Source of the DNA: Roseimaritima sediminicola
GTDB lineage: Bacteria > Planctomycetota > Planctomycetia > Pirellulales > Pirellulaceae
Assembly: GCF_009618275.1 (NCBI RefSeq)
Contig: NZ_WIAD01000034.1
Location: 1 to 63,754 of the forward strand
Length of the DNA: 63,754 nucleotides
Direction of reading: 5' to 3'
The position numbers and the translations under genes were made by a program. Positions 15,514 through 24,029 of the stretch are shown one piece after another. The notes below the pieces were generated by a model. It did no database searches, had not been told where the DNA came from, and worked only from the letters and a program-made list of their open reading frames with translations. Numbering within the stretch: the first letter of the stretch is position 1; every line of letters begins with the position of its first letter.

Positions 15514-18354
15514 CTAAGTCCTCCCAAGTCCGGGATAGTGCGAGGAATGAGCTCCCAGCGTCGGGGCCCGTGATTGTTGCGATTGCCAGCGAGAGGCATG
15601 AGCACGCCACCAGTCGCGAACGCGATCGAAGAAGAAGCGTTGTTCGTGGCTTTGCCGCAGGCAGGCCGCTTGTTTTTGTCCACCTCCGTCGAGCAGTTCG
15701 GTGGCGGACTGTTGTTCGCCCGCATTCTGAATGGCCCGCCGGACGGCCGCCTTGTCGTCAACGTAAATGGCGACGTTCTTCCGCCCTCGTGATACCGTGA
15801 CGTAGAACTGTTTCGCGTTGACGGCGGGCAGAGACTGACTGCCAATGGCTGCAATCGTCAGGTCGCGGTCTTTACCCTGGCTGGCGTGAGAGGTGATGCA
15901 GTATCCAAGATCGAAATGGCCGTAGTCTTTGGAAACGACCAGCCCACTTTCAAGCACCAGGTTTCCGCGGTCATCGAACGCTTTGATCGTGTCGAGGCGA
16001 CCATTGGTGAGTTTGCGCTTGCCATCGATCGCCGTGCCGCCAAGGCTGAATCGGATCTTGTCCCCTTTGGAGAAGCAGACGGTTTCCTCGCGGTACACCT
16101 CGAAGCGGTCCGGATGCTGCTTTGGCAGCGGTTTGAGAGGTCCGCCACCTACCGCCTGGAGCACCGGTTTGTTCGCTTCACCAAGAGAAACCCGATAGCG
16201 TTCACCCCGCTTGAATCCGCCGGCAACGTTTTGATGGAACTGCACAACCAGGTCTACACCAGCATAGCTCAGGTTCTCCGACTTCTGGGCGTCCGTGAGG
16301 TTCAGCGATCGCAGCTGAAAACAGCCCTGCTCTTCTCTTCCTATTGCCCCGGTTGCGCGAAGGCGTGCGCGAATTGCGGCCGTTACCAGTCGCCCTTCAG
16401 CATGGGTTGGGGAGACGATCAGTGTGGAACGTTTGCGCTTGTGTGCTTTGAGGTAGCGACTAGCAATCACGGCGTGGCGGGATTCTGAAGCAATCTCTTT
16501 GATCTTGCCCATCCGGTCCAGCATGTCGAAACCGGCGAGCATTCCGGTCATCCCTGTTTTGGCGTCAACGACCTCGTCGCCGAGACTGACTGCTTCCACC
16601 GCTTGTTTGTAGCGGCCTTTTTGCCGCTGTACCTCCTGGACGCGTGCGACGTTGATCCCGGCTTCTGTTTCGAGAAGCCGCATCGCTTCTCCGCGTCGCG
16701 GCGAGGAGTGCTGCTTGGTATCGCCGGAAAGGACGACGCGGCAATTCTGGGCTTTGGCGATGTCAAAGATGCCATTCATCGACCGCACGTCGAGCAGGCC
16801 GGATTCGTCAATCCAGACGACTTGGTCTTTCAAACTGGCGTGCAGTTTTTCATTGCGGAGCAGGTGCTCGACAGTTTGAGCATTGGCGAACCCCTTCTCT
16901 TCCAGGACTTCACGGGCGCCGGTGCTTGGCGCAAAGACGAATAGCTCTTTGCCATTGGCTTTGATGCCGCGCGCCGCCTCTTCCATCAAAGAAGACTTGC
17001 CCGTTCCCGCACCGCCGGTAATCGCTGTAACAGTATCTCGGGAGTTCAGAACATGAAGAACGGCTGCTTTCTGTTCTTCATGAAGCCAGGTCTTTTCGAA
17101 TTCGTGCTCCCGCCTCGCTATCGTCATGCGTGTGCCGCGTCCGTCACGAGCAAAAACGATCATCCGGGATTCAGCGTCAAGGACCTCCTGGGTCGTGATG
17201 AACGCTCGCTCCGCTCCGCGAACATCGCGGCTTCGTTGCAGAATCTCGTCTTTCTGCAAAGCCGCTTCGACATCTTCAGGGCGAAGCGTCACGCCGTGTT
17301 CTAAAGCGGTGCCGACAATCGCATGTTTCTCGGCCGTGGACTGCCGGAAGAGGTGATGGTCGAGGGAATAGCGGATTGCCGCTTCAATTCTTTGGGTTTC
17401 GCTTCTATACGATCCCAGCGGTCGCTTCTTAAGATTGGAAAAGACGGCCTTTTCTTCAGCGCTGAGACGGGCATTCCATGAGGTCTGAAGGTCCGCGAGG
17501 TTGACGCCCTTGTCTTTCTTCTCTCGGGTGACCGCCCCAAGCTTCCCTTTTTTCTCTGCATCCGTAATGCCGCGGGCTTGGGCCTCGTTTTCGACCTGTG
17601 TCGTTCTGCGGGAAAACTTTTCGATCGTAGAACGCTCGATTCCCGCTATCTCCCAGCCTTTCTTAAGCCGACCGGACTGGGTGAAAGCCGTACGAGTGAC
17701 CGCATAGCCGAGTTTCTTTTCAAGCTTTCTGGCCAATCTTGCTTCAAAGGCGGCTTGGAGGCTAAGTCGCTGGCGGAAGATCTCTTCGGGCTCGGCCGCG
17801 TAGTGTTTCCCTTCATGCGTGGTGTGATTCATCACGAAGGCATGGATATGAAGGTGAGGATCGGCTACGCCGTCTACAGGGCGGGACGTCTTGTGAAGGA
17901 AGTCCGCATAAACCAGGTTTCCGGTTTTAACGCGGTGCTGGGACGCCGCTTTGACACCGTTTCGCACACGGCGGCACATCAGTGGTTCGACGTCACGTTC
18001 CATGGTTTCGTGAACGGCTTCACGAAGAACTTCTAAGATGGCTTCGTCGTTGTTGATTGCCCAAACCGCCGAAACGCTTTTCGGGACGCTGAACGTCAGG
18101 TCGAAACCAGGGCGTCGGTCTTTGCGCATTCGCTGAGCGAGCTGCTTGTCTGTGATTGGATGACGACCGGAAAGCATCCGCTTGAATTCTTCGCTGATCA
18201 CCGGACTACCAGGTTCGAGACCGAGGATCGCGGTGGCCTTGCCGTTCCAGCTTCCCGATATCTCCGTCCCGGTGTAGTAGTCGCCCTGGGTCAGGACGGT
18301 GTCAAAATACCGGCTGGTTCCGACGATATTCTTGGCTTGGGTGGCGGTCAGCAT
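15514..18354 (-). CDS. trwC: MOBF conjugative relaxase-helicase (TrwC/TraI-like)
   Basis: A 946-residue protein, close to TrwC length (966). The N-terminal relaxase domain has candidate nucleophiles Y16, Y26 and Y27, the GFDLTFSVPKSVS segment at 83-95 and the metal-binding histidine triad HLHIH at 167-171. The C-terminal RecD-like helicase has Walker A GGAGTGKSS at 447-455 and VVWIDESGL as motif II. The protein nicks oriT, stays attached to the transferred strand and unwinds it. The final 60 residues are probably an unstructured tail. The 190-bp gap upstream of the start is the best oriT candidate. Confidence 0.95.
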   Translation of the reverse strand: MLTATQAKNIVGTSRYFDTVLTQGDYYTGTEISGSWNGKATAILGLEPGSPVISEEFKRMLSGRHPITDKQLAQRMRKDRRPGFDLTFSVPKSVSAVWAINNDEAILEVLREAVHETMERDVEPLMCRRVRNGVKAASQHRVKTGNLVYADFLHKTSRPVDGVADPHLHIHAFVMNHTTHEGKHYAAEPEEIFRQRLSLQAAFEARLARKLEKKLGYAVTRTAFTQSGRLKKGWEIAGIERSTIEKFSRRTTQVENEAQARGITDAEKKGKLGAVTREKKDKGVNLADLQTSWNARLSAEEKAVFSNLKKRPLGSYRSETQRIEAAIRYSLDHHLFRQSTAEKHAIVGTALEHGVTLRPEDVEAALQKDEILQRSRDVRGAERAFITTQEVLDAESRMIVFARDGRGTRMTIARREHEFEKTWLHEEQKAAVLHVLNSRDTVTAITGGAGTGKSSLMEEAARGIKANGKELFVFAPSTGAREVLEEKGFANAQTVEHLLRNEKLHASLKDQVVWIDESGLLDVRSMNGIFDIAKAQNCRVVLSGDTKQHSSPRRGEAMRLLETEAGINVARVQEVQRQKGRYKQAVEAVSLGDEVVDAKTGMTGMLAGFDMLDRMGKIKEIASESRHAVIASRYLKAHKRKRSTLIVSPTHAEGRLVTAAIRARLRATGAIGREEQGCFQLRSLNLTDAQKSENLSYAGVDLVVQFHQNVAGGFKRGERYRVSLGEANKPVLQAVGGGPLKPLPKQHPDRFEVYREETVCFSKGDKIRFSLGGTAIDGKRKLTNGRLDTIKAFDDRGNLVLESGLVVSKDYGHFDLGYCITSHASQGKDRDLTIAAIGSQSLPAVNAKQFYVTVSRGRKNVAIYVDDKAAVRRAIQNAGEQQSATELLDGGGQKQAACLRQSHEQRFFFDRVRDWWRAHASRWQSQQSRAPTLGAHSSHYPGLGRT

Positions 18355-18429
18355 AGTCGATCCATCGTTGAGGCAATGACGTTTGGCTGGTTACTCGTAA
18401 TGGGAACTAGAAGTAGATAGGCTTGACTC

Positions 18430-18454
18430 CTAAGCGTGGCTTAGATGGATCCAT
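18430..18454. promoter_or_regulatory. Inverted repeats upstream of relaxase (candidate oriT)
   Basis: A perfect 6-bp inverted repeat with 3-bp loop (CTAAGC GTG GCTTAG, 18430-18444) directly abuts a 10-bp palindrome ATGGATCCAT (18445-18454). Both lie in the 189-bp gap between the relaxase and the preceding gene. MOBF origins have inverted repeats next to the nick site and often lie by the relaxase operon. No nick consensus could be confirmed. Confidence 0.4.
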
Positions 18455-18543
18455 CCTGAGCCGAGTCGGCCCATTTTTGCAACCGTCAATGGCACTCAAC
18501 GCGATTCAATCCACAGGTAAAAACCGCGGCTGGCGACACGTGA

Positions 18544-19008
18544 TCAAGAGCCGGTTTTGACGTGCGGCGCTGCGGTGTCGGCGGACAGGGAAACCAATCC
18601 TTCCGGCGAGATATTGAAGTCCTCAGACCGCAAGCATTCGGACAGTCTCAAGCTGACCCCGCTCAAACTGAAATCCAAGTCTTCGCTAAGCTTGTGCTTT
18701 GCCAGCGATTCCAAATCAGCTTTTGCGATGGGTGCATTGGCTTCGACCAAAGCCAAGCATACCGCGTGCACGTCGGCTTTCTTGGCAAAAGGCTTGCTGG
18801 GCTTGCGGCTGCCTCTGCTTTTCGGCTTCCGGTCGGGAGTGAGGGCTTTTATAGCCGCTTCCAATTGGTCACGCGTTTGCTCGATTGCCGCTAAGCGTTC
18901 TTTTAACGCCGCGGCTTCGCGCTCAACAGGCTCCAACTGCGAAAGCAAGGATTCACGAGCCGCTTCGACAGCAGATGCCGCTTCCAGGACCGGGTTGTGG
19001 GTGGTCAC
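18544..19008 (-). CDS. Coiled-coil hypothetical protein of the mobilisation operon
   Basis: A 154-residue protein. Residues 5-57 form a strong predicted coiled coil (repeated A/L/E heptads), 58-75 is a basic linker, and 76-150 is a compact helical domain. The layout resembles small DNA-binding accessory proteins with an N-terminal oligomerisation helix, but no family was recognised. It lies between the RHH-like protein and the relaxase, as TraY/TrwA-type auxiliary proteins do in plasmids. Confidence 0.65.
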   Translation of the reverse strand: MTTHNPVLEAASAVEAARESLLSQLEPVEREAAALKERLAAIEQTRDQLEAAIKALTPDRKPKSRGSRKPSKPFAKKADVHAVCLALVEANAPIAKADLESLAKHKLSEDLDFSLSGVSLRLSECLRSEDFNISPEGLVSLSADTAAPHVKTGS

Positions 19009-19049
19009 TGCGATGTCCTTTACTAGGAGGATGACTAGACGTTAGAGGG

Positions 19050-19394
19050 TCAATCAGATGAGGACTGCTCTCCGGCTTCGACATGCAGAGCAGAAAAGTC
19101 GAGCGGGTATTCCTCCGCGAGCTCTTCGGCGATCTCGACCCAACGATTAGCGAGATAGGCCACAATGCCGCGAAAGCAGGTGTCGAAAGATTCGCCAGGA
19201 GACAACTGCATTTCTTCAAAGGCGTAGGCAGCCAGCTCGGCGGTTGTGGTTCCTTCCATAATGCGGAGGAACTCGAGATCGTCCCACAGACGGGGCGTCA
19301 TCCGAACCAAGCGGGTCGACCCATCGCCAATATCGATGGGCCGGGTATTGTCTTTGCGGTAGCGGTGTACCGTCTCTTCGTTGATCACGCTCAT
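19050..19394 (-). CDS. Ribbon-helix-helix-like protein
   Basis: A 114-residue acidic protein with a strand-helix-helix pattern at about residues 25-90: TRLVRMTPRLWDDLEFLRIM, a TTTAELAAYAFEEM helix, then FDTCFRGIVAYLANRW. This resembles the RHH_4 type of ribbon-helix-helix domain. In transfer operons such proteins bind oriT or repress transfer promoters. It sits three genes upstream of the relaxase. The family call is moderately sure and the role is inferred from position. Confidence 0.6.
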   Translation of the reverse strand: MSVINEETVHRYRKDNTRPIDIGDGSTRLVRMTPRLWDDLEFLRIMEGTTTAELAAYAFEEMQLSPGESFDTCFRGIVAYLANRWVEIAEELAEEYPLDFSALHVEAGEQSSSD

Positions 19395-19447
19395 TCCCTA
19401 TGGTCTCACGTTACGGATTGTGTTGTCAAATTTGACAAGCGGTCTAC

Positions 19448-19831
19448 CTACATGCTCATCCCGGACGCTTTGTTGAAGGTCTTCTTAATCTGGTTTTTCT
19501 CGCCAAGTTTCACTTTCATCTCTGCTTGCCGCTTTTTGGACAGTATTTGCGTCATCGCTTTGATGGTTTCGGCGATGCGTTTATCACGCTCGGTGTTGAT
19601 CGAACGGCTCACGCTTCCAAAGGGGGTCCGTTCGAGCGTCGCTTTGGGCTGTGACATTTTCCTCCTAAGTGCCGGGAGCTGGTCTCGTGGATCCGCTGCC
19701 CGGTTGAATTTTTCCGTAAGGGTTTCGGGCTTCCTGGAACCGGTATCGATCGCAAGCGGGGTGCCTCCAGGCGGCGACATTCCCGCGGCGGCGAGGTCTT
19801 TCCACTGATTATTTCTCTTGGGTTCGGCCAT
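19448..19831 (-). CDS. Basic hypothetical protein
   Basis: A 127-residue strongly basic protein with a disordered N-terminal half and a lysine-rich helical C-terminus (about residues 80-120). It starts 3 bp after the stop of the upstream membrane protein, so it belongs to the mobilisation operon. No domain was recognised. Its charge suggests nucleic acid binding, which is a guess. Confidence 0.6.
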   Translation of the reverse strand: MAEPKRNNQWKDLAAAGMSPPGGTPLAIDTGSRKPETLTEKFNRAADPRDQLPALRRKMSQPKATLERTPFGSVSRSINTERDKRIAETIKAMTQILSKKRQAEMKVKLGEKNQIKKTFNKASGMSM

Positions 19832-19834
19832 TGT

Positions 19835-20182
19835 TTAGATCCTGGTAAGGGAGAGGGGGGAGAGTCTCTTAGCGAGCGCCGTTAAGTCGATGCACTCGCT
19901 TAAAGGAATGAAGAGCACAAATGGACAACCGTCGTTGCCGTATTGTCCGCTATGAACGTGTTTCCAACCGGTAACGCTGATGTACCAGGCATCGAGTTTG
20001 CGATCGGCAGGCATCCAGCCATGCGATCTCGCTCCGTTGTAGCTGTAGGTGGTTTGCATGTGCGGGACGCCTTTGATCGAGACCACAACAAGCAGGACCA
20101 CGGCTATCAACAACCAGCGTTGGAACTTGCGTTTGTACGCGCGGTAGGCACGTGACATCGGGTCGTTGTCAGAGACGCTCAT
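19835..20182 (-). CDS. Single-pass membrane protein
   Basis: A 115-residue protein with a basic N-terminus, one transmembrane helix at about residues 23-38 (WLLIAVVLLVVVSI) and an outward C-terminal domain containing two cysteines and several tryptophans. It begins 4 bp after the coupling-protein stop. Orientation by the positive-inside rule puts the C-terminus in the periplasm. No family was recognised; it is probably a transfer-apparatus component. Confidence 0.65.
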   Translation of the reverse strand: MSVSDNDPMSRAYRAYKRKFQRWLLIAVVLLVVVSIKGVPHMQTTYSYNGARSHGWMPADRKLDAWYISVTGWKHVHSGQYGNDGCPFVLFIPLSECIDLTALAKRLSPLSLTRI

Positions 20183-20186
20183 GGAC

Positions 20187-21854
20187 CTAACCTCTGTGGT
20201 AGGGAGACGTACCGGTCATCTTTAGCCACTTGGAACGTTCCCAGTAGCGAACTTTGTTCAGCTTTAAAGGGGGAATGCGCCCGCCAACCACCAGGATCTC
20301 TTCCATCATGCGAATGTCTTCGGGCCGCAGCAGCGGGACGCCACGATTGTTGTAGCCACTCGAATGATCCGGAGTCGGGTCCGTCAAGATCGAGCGGTTG
20401 TTGATCGACATGTCCGATATCGCTTCGGTACCGGAGAGTTTGCTAAACATCTCCAGGGTCTCCGGTTCCTGGATGCCCATTGCGACTTTCAATTTGCTCG
20501 CGGACAAGATTTCACGCATTGCGGCTTTGCCATATTTCTTTTCCGCCTGTCCCGACTGGTCCTGCCAGATTAGGACACAGCGCAATCCCATCTTGCGATA
20601 GAAAAGCAAGCTAGAAGCTAGCTTGGGCATGTTTAGAGACCCGACTTCATCAACCAATGCGGTGACGCGTCCCTTTTGGTTGTCCGAGGCGATGGTGTCG
20701 AACAGATAGGTCAGGGTCATGGACATTGGGGCGGCGTAGGCTTCGAAATTCGCGAGCGTGTAGATTAAGAACAGGGCTATTTTCTTCGTTGGGTCCTTGA
20801 GCGACCTTGGATCGAACGTTGATTGGGATGTGTGGCGTCCCAGGTCGGAAAACGCATCGAAGGGGTCCAGGCACATTTCGGCAATCCCGTGACCACCGGC
20901 GTATTGAGGGCCAGCTGTTTGCCGAAGGCCTTCCAGGGATCTTGCCATCTCCGCATAGACGCCCCCGAAGTCCGTTGATTCAAAGGCCTCGGTGTAGAGC
21001 TCGCTGATAGCTTCCGTACCAGTCCACAACTGGGACCGGATTTGCGGCAGACTTGGTTTGCGGCCATGGACAATTTCGCGAAGTCCCAACCAACCCCCAA
21101 TCATGCGACCGTAGCGATAGAAATACTCGCTCTTCTCATCCATGTCCGGTTTGCCAGGCATCACCCAGGTCATCGTCTTGAGGAGCTGCGAGCGGATGCT
21201 CTCTGGTGGCATCGATGGATCAAACGCAGAAAACACATCCAGGCCAACGTCGGTGACGGGCGAATCGATCAGGCTCGAAACCTCGCTGGGAAACGGGGTC
21301 ATCGCGACGACTTCGTAGCCTTGCGCTTCTAAAGCCGGTTTGCAGATGGAATACAGTTCGCCCGATACGTCATTCACGATCAGATTTTGACCGACACCAG
21401 CACACATAGACGGGACAACAATTCCTGTCGATTTGTTTTCACCAGGAGGGGCTATGATGCTGATCGTGGCATCATCGTCGTAAAACACATCGCGGGTTTT
21501 CCTTCGCCCTACCGGCATCGTTCCCAGAAAGATGCCCTTGTGATCCGAGAAGAGATCGGAGCCTGCAACATCGGCCGCAGTCGCAAACCGAGACTTACCA
21601 TGCTTGCCCGCGATTTTGGCGTAGGTCCTGCGGCTGCGCCGGGCATCACGCAGTTTGTCCCAATCCGTCCACGCCTTCGCCACCTGACCAAGAGCGATGA
21701 TTCCTGTGAAGACGCCGCCAATGGTTGCCAGTTCCACCCCGCGTTCTCCGTAGTAAAGCAACTGGTAAGTTACGAACGTCCAGAAGCCGCAAAAGACGAG
21801 GCTTAGGCTCGGCGGGCGAAACGTCTCAGGACGCTGCGAGGTTCCATTGCTCAT
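20187..21854 (-). CDS. Type IV coupling protein (VirD4/TraG-like)
   Basis: A 555-residue protein with two N-terminal membrane segments (about residues 17-35 and 42-60) followed by a VirD4/TraD-type ATPase. The nucleotide-binding loop reads APPGENKST at 135-143, where the canonical glycine before lysine is replaced by N. The Walker B-like strand is VTALVDEVGSL, and LRCVLIWQDQSGQ corresponds to the glutamine motif. Family role: delivers the relaxase-DNA complex to the secretion channel. It is part of the operon with the relaxase. The atypical P-loop may be a lineage feature. Confidence 0.9.
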   Translation of the reverse strand: MSNGTSQRPETFRPPSLSLVFCGFWTFVTYQLLYYGERGVELATIGGVFTGIIALGQVAKAWTDWDKLRDARRSRRTYAKIAGKHGKSRFATAADVAGSDLFSDHKGIFLGTMPVGRRKTRDVFYDDDATISIIAPPGENKSTGIVVPSMCAGVGQNLIVNDVSGELYSICKPALEAQGYEVVAMTPFPSEVSSLIDSPVTDVGLDVFSAFDPSMPPESIRSQLLKTMTWVMPGKPDMDEKSEYFYRYGRMIGGWLGLREIVHGRKPSLPQIRSQLWTGTEAISELYTEAFESTDFGGVYAEMARSLEGLRQTAGPQYAGGHGIAEMCLDPFDAFSDLGRHTSQSTFDPRSLKDPTKKIALFLIYTLANFEAYAAPMSMTLTYLFDTIASDNQKGRVTALVDEVGSLNMPKLASSLLFYRKMGLRCVLIWQDQSGQAEKKYGKAAMREILSASKLKVAMGIQEPETLEMFSKLSGTEAISDMSINNRSILTDPTPDHSSGYNNRGVPLLRPEDIRMMEEILVVGGRIPPLKLNKVRYWERSKWLKMTGTSPYHRG

Positions 21855-21875
21855 TGAAATGCTCGCGATGGACCT

Positions 21876-22226
21876 TTACGGCCCAGGGGAGAGGTCTGGT
21901 AACGGCGCGTAGAGATATGCGTAAAACAGCCAAATCGTCAGTCCCAACAAAATGGCCGGGGGAATACAAACGATCACGACCATGACCAAGTCCGCGGCCA
22001 AGCCATTGGCGTATGCAGCAAGACCAGGGGACCGATAATCTCCGGCCGCTTTTTTCTCCGGACTCGCGAACGGTCTATCGCTGTGACCCGTCTGAGTTGG
22101 TTCGGCGCCTGGGGTAGCAGACGTTGGTGATTGCGTCTTGCGTGGCCGCTTGCCTGGATCTAACCGAGTATTCGGATTGAGGAAATGACCGTCAGGAAGT
22201 TTGGGTTTGGGGTTTGGAGTGGTCAT
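21876..22226 (-). CDS. Proline-rich membrane protein
   Basis: A 116-residue protein with a proline- and threonine-rich disordered N-terminal half and a C-terminal pair of hydrophobic stretches (about residues 77-108). The ATG at 22226 overlaps the VWA-protein stop (TAATG), so it is preferred to a start four codons upstream. It lies 21 bp before the coupling protein. It may be a small membrane partner of the VWA/channel complex or of the coupling protein. Confidence 0.65.
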   Translation of the reverse strand: MTTPNPKPKLPDGHFLNPNTRLDPGKRPRKTQSPTSATPGAEPTQTGHSDRPFASPEKKAAGDYRSPGLAAYANGLAADLVMVVIVCIPPAILLGLTIWLFYAYLYAPLPDLSPGP

Positions 22227-23305
22227 TAAGTTTCCCAAAAGGCCGCGTTGAAGACACTTCGAAACATATCCGCGGAATTGACCGAGAATTCGCTCGGTAG
22301 GTTGACGTCGCCGATCTGCTTGAAGAAGTCATGTGCCCTGGGGTTCGTTCCATCGCCCGTGAAAATAGCCAGGGTTCGCCGATCGGTTCCGCTCGCGTTC
22401 GCCCATGCTCGGACACGGCCTACGACTGCCGCATCGGTTTGCGGAGTGTGGTGTTCCATCTCCTGGCACGATTGATCACCAAGCAAGAACAGCACCTGTC
22501 GCTTGGACTCTCCCGCCCGCGCGAGCATCCCCATGCCCGACTCAAGTGCTTGGTCGACATTTGCGTTTCCGCCGACAGCTTGGAGGCTGTTCACAAACTT
22601 TTGGACGCGGTCAGCGGATGCCCCATAATCCACGGCGTACGGTCTCACAGTGAGTACCGGAAGAACCGCCTGCTTCCCGCCGCGATACGCGACGATTCCG
22701 ATTTGGAACCTCTCCAGTGCCTTAGGCATGGAGTCGACCAATGCCGAGATTGCGGCTTTCAGGTCTGACAGCTCGTCCATTGATTTCGAGCAATCGACGA
22801 CTGCCACAATCACGACGGATTTTGCTGATTTGTACGATTCAATCTCGCCTTCCAAGGCTTCCCGCTGCGTCTCACTTTCGGCCAGGATCGCATTAAGCGA
22901 TTCGCTTTTGCGTTGAGCTGCATCGCGCTCGGTCTCCACTTTTGCAACCTTACGAGCCGTTTCTTCCGCTTCTGCTTGGTACTGCTCTGCCTTTCGATGT
23001 GTCTCATCGAGGGTATCGTGAGTCTTTTTCAACTCTTGCTCAGATCGCGAGATGACGACTTGTTGCTCGCGGTTAATACGTTCGAGTTCGGAAACCATGA
23101 CGGCGGTATCGCCTGCGTTTTTGATGCGCTGCGATACCGCGTAGTCTCGCTGTGCTTTGAGAGCTGCGGTGGCCATATCGCTGGCACGATTGAGCAGCGC
23201 CAAGACGAAAATCACCAGGATCAGGATGCCACTCATCGAGAACAAGAGATCCGTAAACCCGGTTTGAATAGGATCATCTCCGTCGTCATCAGGTAAGACG
23301 TTCAT
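22226..23305 (-). CDS. Membrane-anchored VWA-domain protein, partner of ExbB-like channel
   Basis: A 359-residue protein. An acidic N-terminus is followed by a single transmembrane helix at 17-38 preceded by FTDLLFSMSG, the layout of MotB/TolR/ZorB-type stators. A long coiled coil runs over about 45-158 and a von Willebrand A domain over about 163-345. The VWA MIDAS shows DCSKS at 171-175. The ATG at 23305 follows AGAGGAGG, so the longer upstream start is rejected. MotB-type proteins usually end in a peptidoglycan-binding domain; here a VWA domain takes that place. It probably forms a proton-driven or structural complex with the channel protein encoded just upstream. Confidence 0.8.
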   Translation of the reverse strand: MNVLPDDDGDDPIQTGFTDLLFSMSGILILVIFVLALLNRASDMATAALKAQRDYAVSQRIKNAGDTAVMVSELERINREQQVVISRSEQELKKTHDTLDETHRKAEQYQAEAEETARKVAKVETERDAAQRKSESLNAILAESETQREALEGEIESYKSAKSVVIVAVVDCSKSMDELSDLKAAISALVDSMPKALERFQIGIVAYRGGKQAVLPVLTVRPYAVDYGASADRVQKFVNSLQAVGGNANVDQALESGMGMLARAGESKRQVLFLLGDQSCQEMEHHTPQTDAAVVGRVRAWANASGTDRRTLAIFTGDGTNPRAHDFFKQIGDVNLPSEFSVNSADMFRSVFNAAFWET

Positions 23306-23321
23306 GGTCGATTTTCCTCCT

Positions 23322-24029
23322 CTAATCGCTGCTTTGAGACGGGCTTGGAAACTGCAGCATGGCAAGGTGTCGTTGGGTCTGGCTGATCAGAGCGCGCGAC
23401 TGACTCTTGACGATAGTGCTGATCGGTGCCAGCATCAAAGCACCCGCGAAACAGGCGATCAGCGTGGTATCAAACGCAGTCGATATTCCCTGCAGCGTTG
23501 ACCGCAGCGACGCGATCATTGCGGCGGGATCACTGGTATCCGCCATGCCTTCAGAGATGCTTCCCATCGCGATACTCATCCCATACACCGTTCCCAAAAG
23601 ACCTGTTGCGGGGAGAATCTTTGTTGCGGCAGACAGCAACATGGCGTTGTGATCTAATCTCGCCGCATACGGAGCAAGTTCGACCTCAGCCGCATAGGCC
23701 ATCCCCTGCGCCAGCTGATAGCGTTTGCTAGCCGCGAGATCGGCTAACCAGGAGCGTTTAGGATCCCCAAGCAAGGCATCGAGGTCGGCGTTGTTTCCAT
23801 ACATGATGGTGGCAAAATCGAGCAAGCCGCGGCGGATCTGCCGATCTGTTTGCATGCACAGCCGGAATGCCCAACTGATCGCGCCAATGCCAATGACAGA
23901 GATCAGACCAACGAAAGTTTTTCCCGGGTGTCCCATCACCGTGCCGGTAGCGGATACGGTGATGCAAATCACGACAGCCGCACACCAGATTAACGCTTGG
24001 CCAGTGGCAGTGGAGTGATAGGTGTTCAT
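23322..24029 (-). CDS. MotA/TolQ/ExbB-like proton-channel protein
   Basis: A 235-residue protein with four predicted membrane segments at about 11-32, 37-57, 134-158 and 185-205. The third and fourth flank the typical ExbB/TolQ core (LPATGLLGTVYGMSIAM, then TTLIACFAGALMLAP), where G-L-L-G-T-V-x-G is a hallmark. It is translationally coupled to the upstream lipoprotein (ATGA at 24026-24029) and 16 bp before the VWA protein. Such proteins form the pentameric channel of energised stators. Its presence in a conjugation-type operon is unusual. Confidence 0.88.
   Translation of the reverse strand: MNTYHSTATGQALIWCAAVVICITVSATGTVMGHPGKTFVGLISVIGIGAISWAFRLCMQTDRQIRRGLLDFATIMYGNNADLDALLGDPKRSWLADLAASKRYQLAQGMAYAAEVELAPYAARLDHNAMLLSAATKILPATGLLGTVYGMSIAMGSISEGMADTSDPAAMIASLRSTLQGISTAFDTTLIACFAGALMLAPISTIVKSQSRALISQTQRHLAMLQFPSPSQSSD

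Noticed and set aside
22226-24029. Zorya-type defence (ZorA/ZorB)
   Set aside because: The channel protein lacks the long ZorA tail, the partner ends in VWA rather than an OmpA-like domain, and no ZorC, ZorD or ZorE is present.
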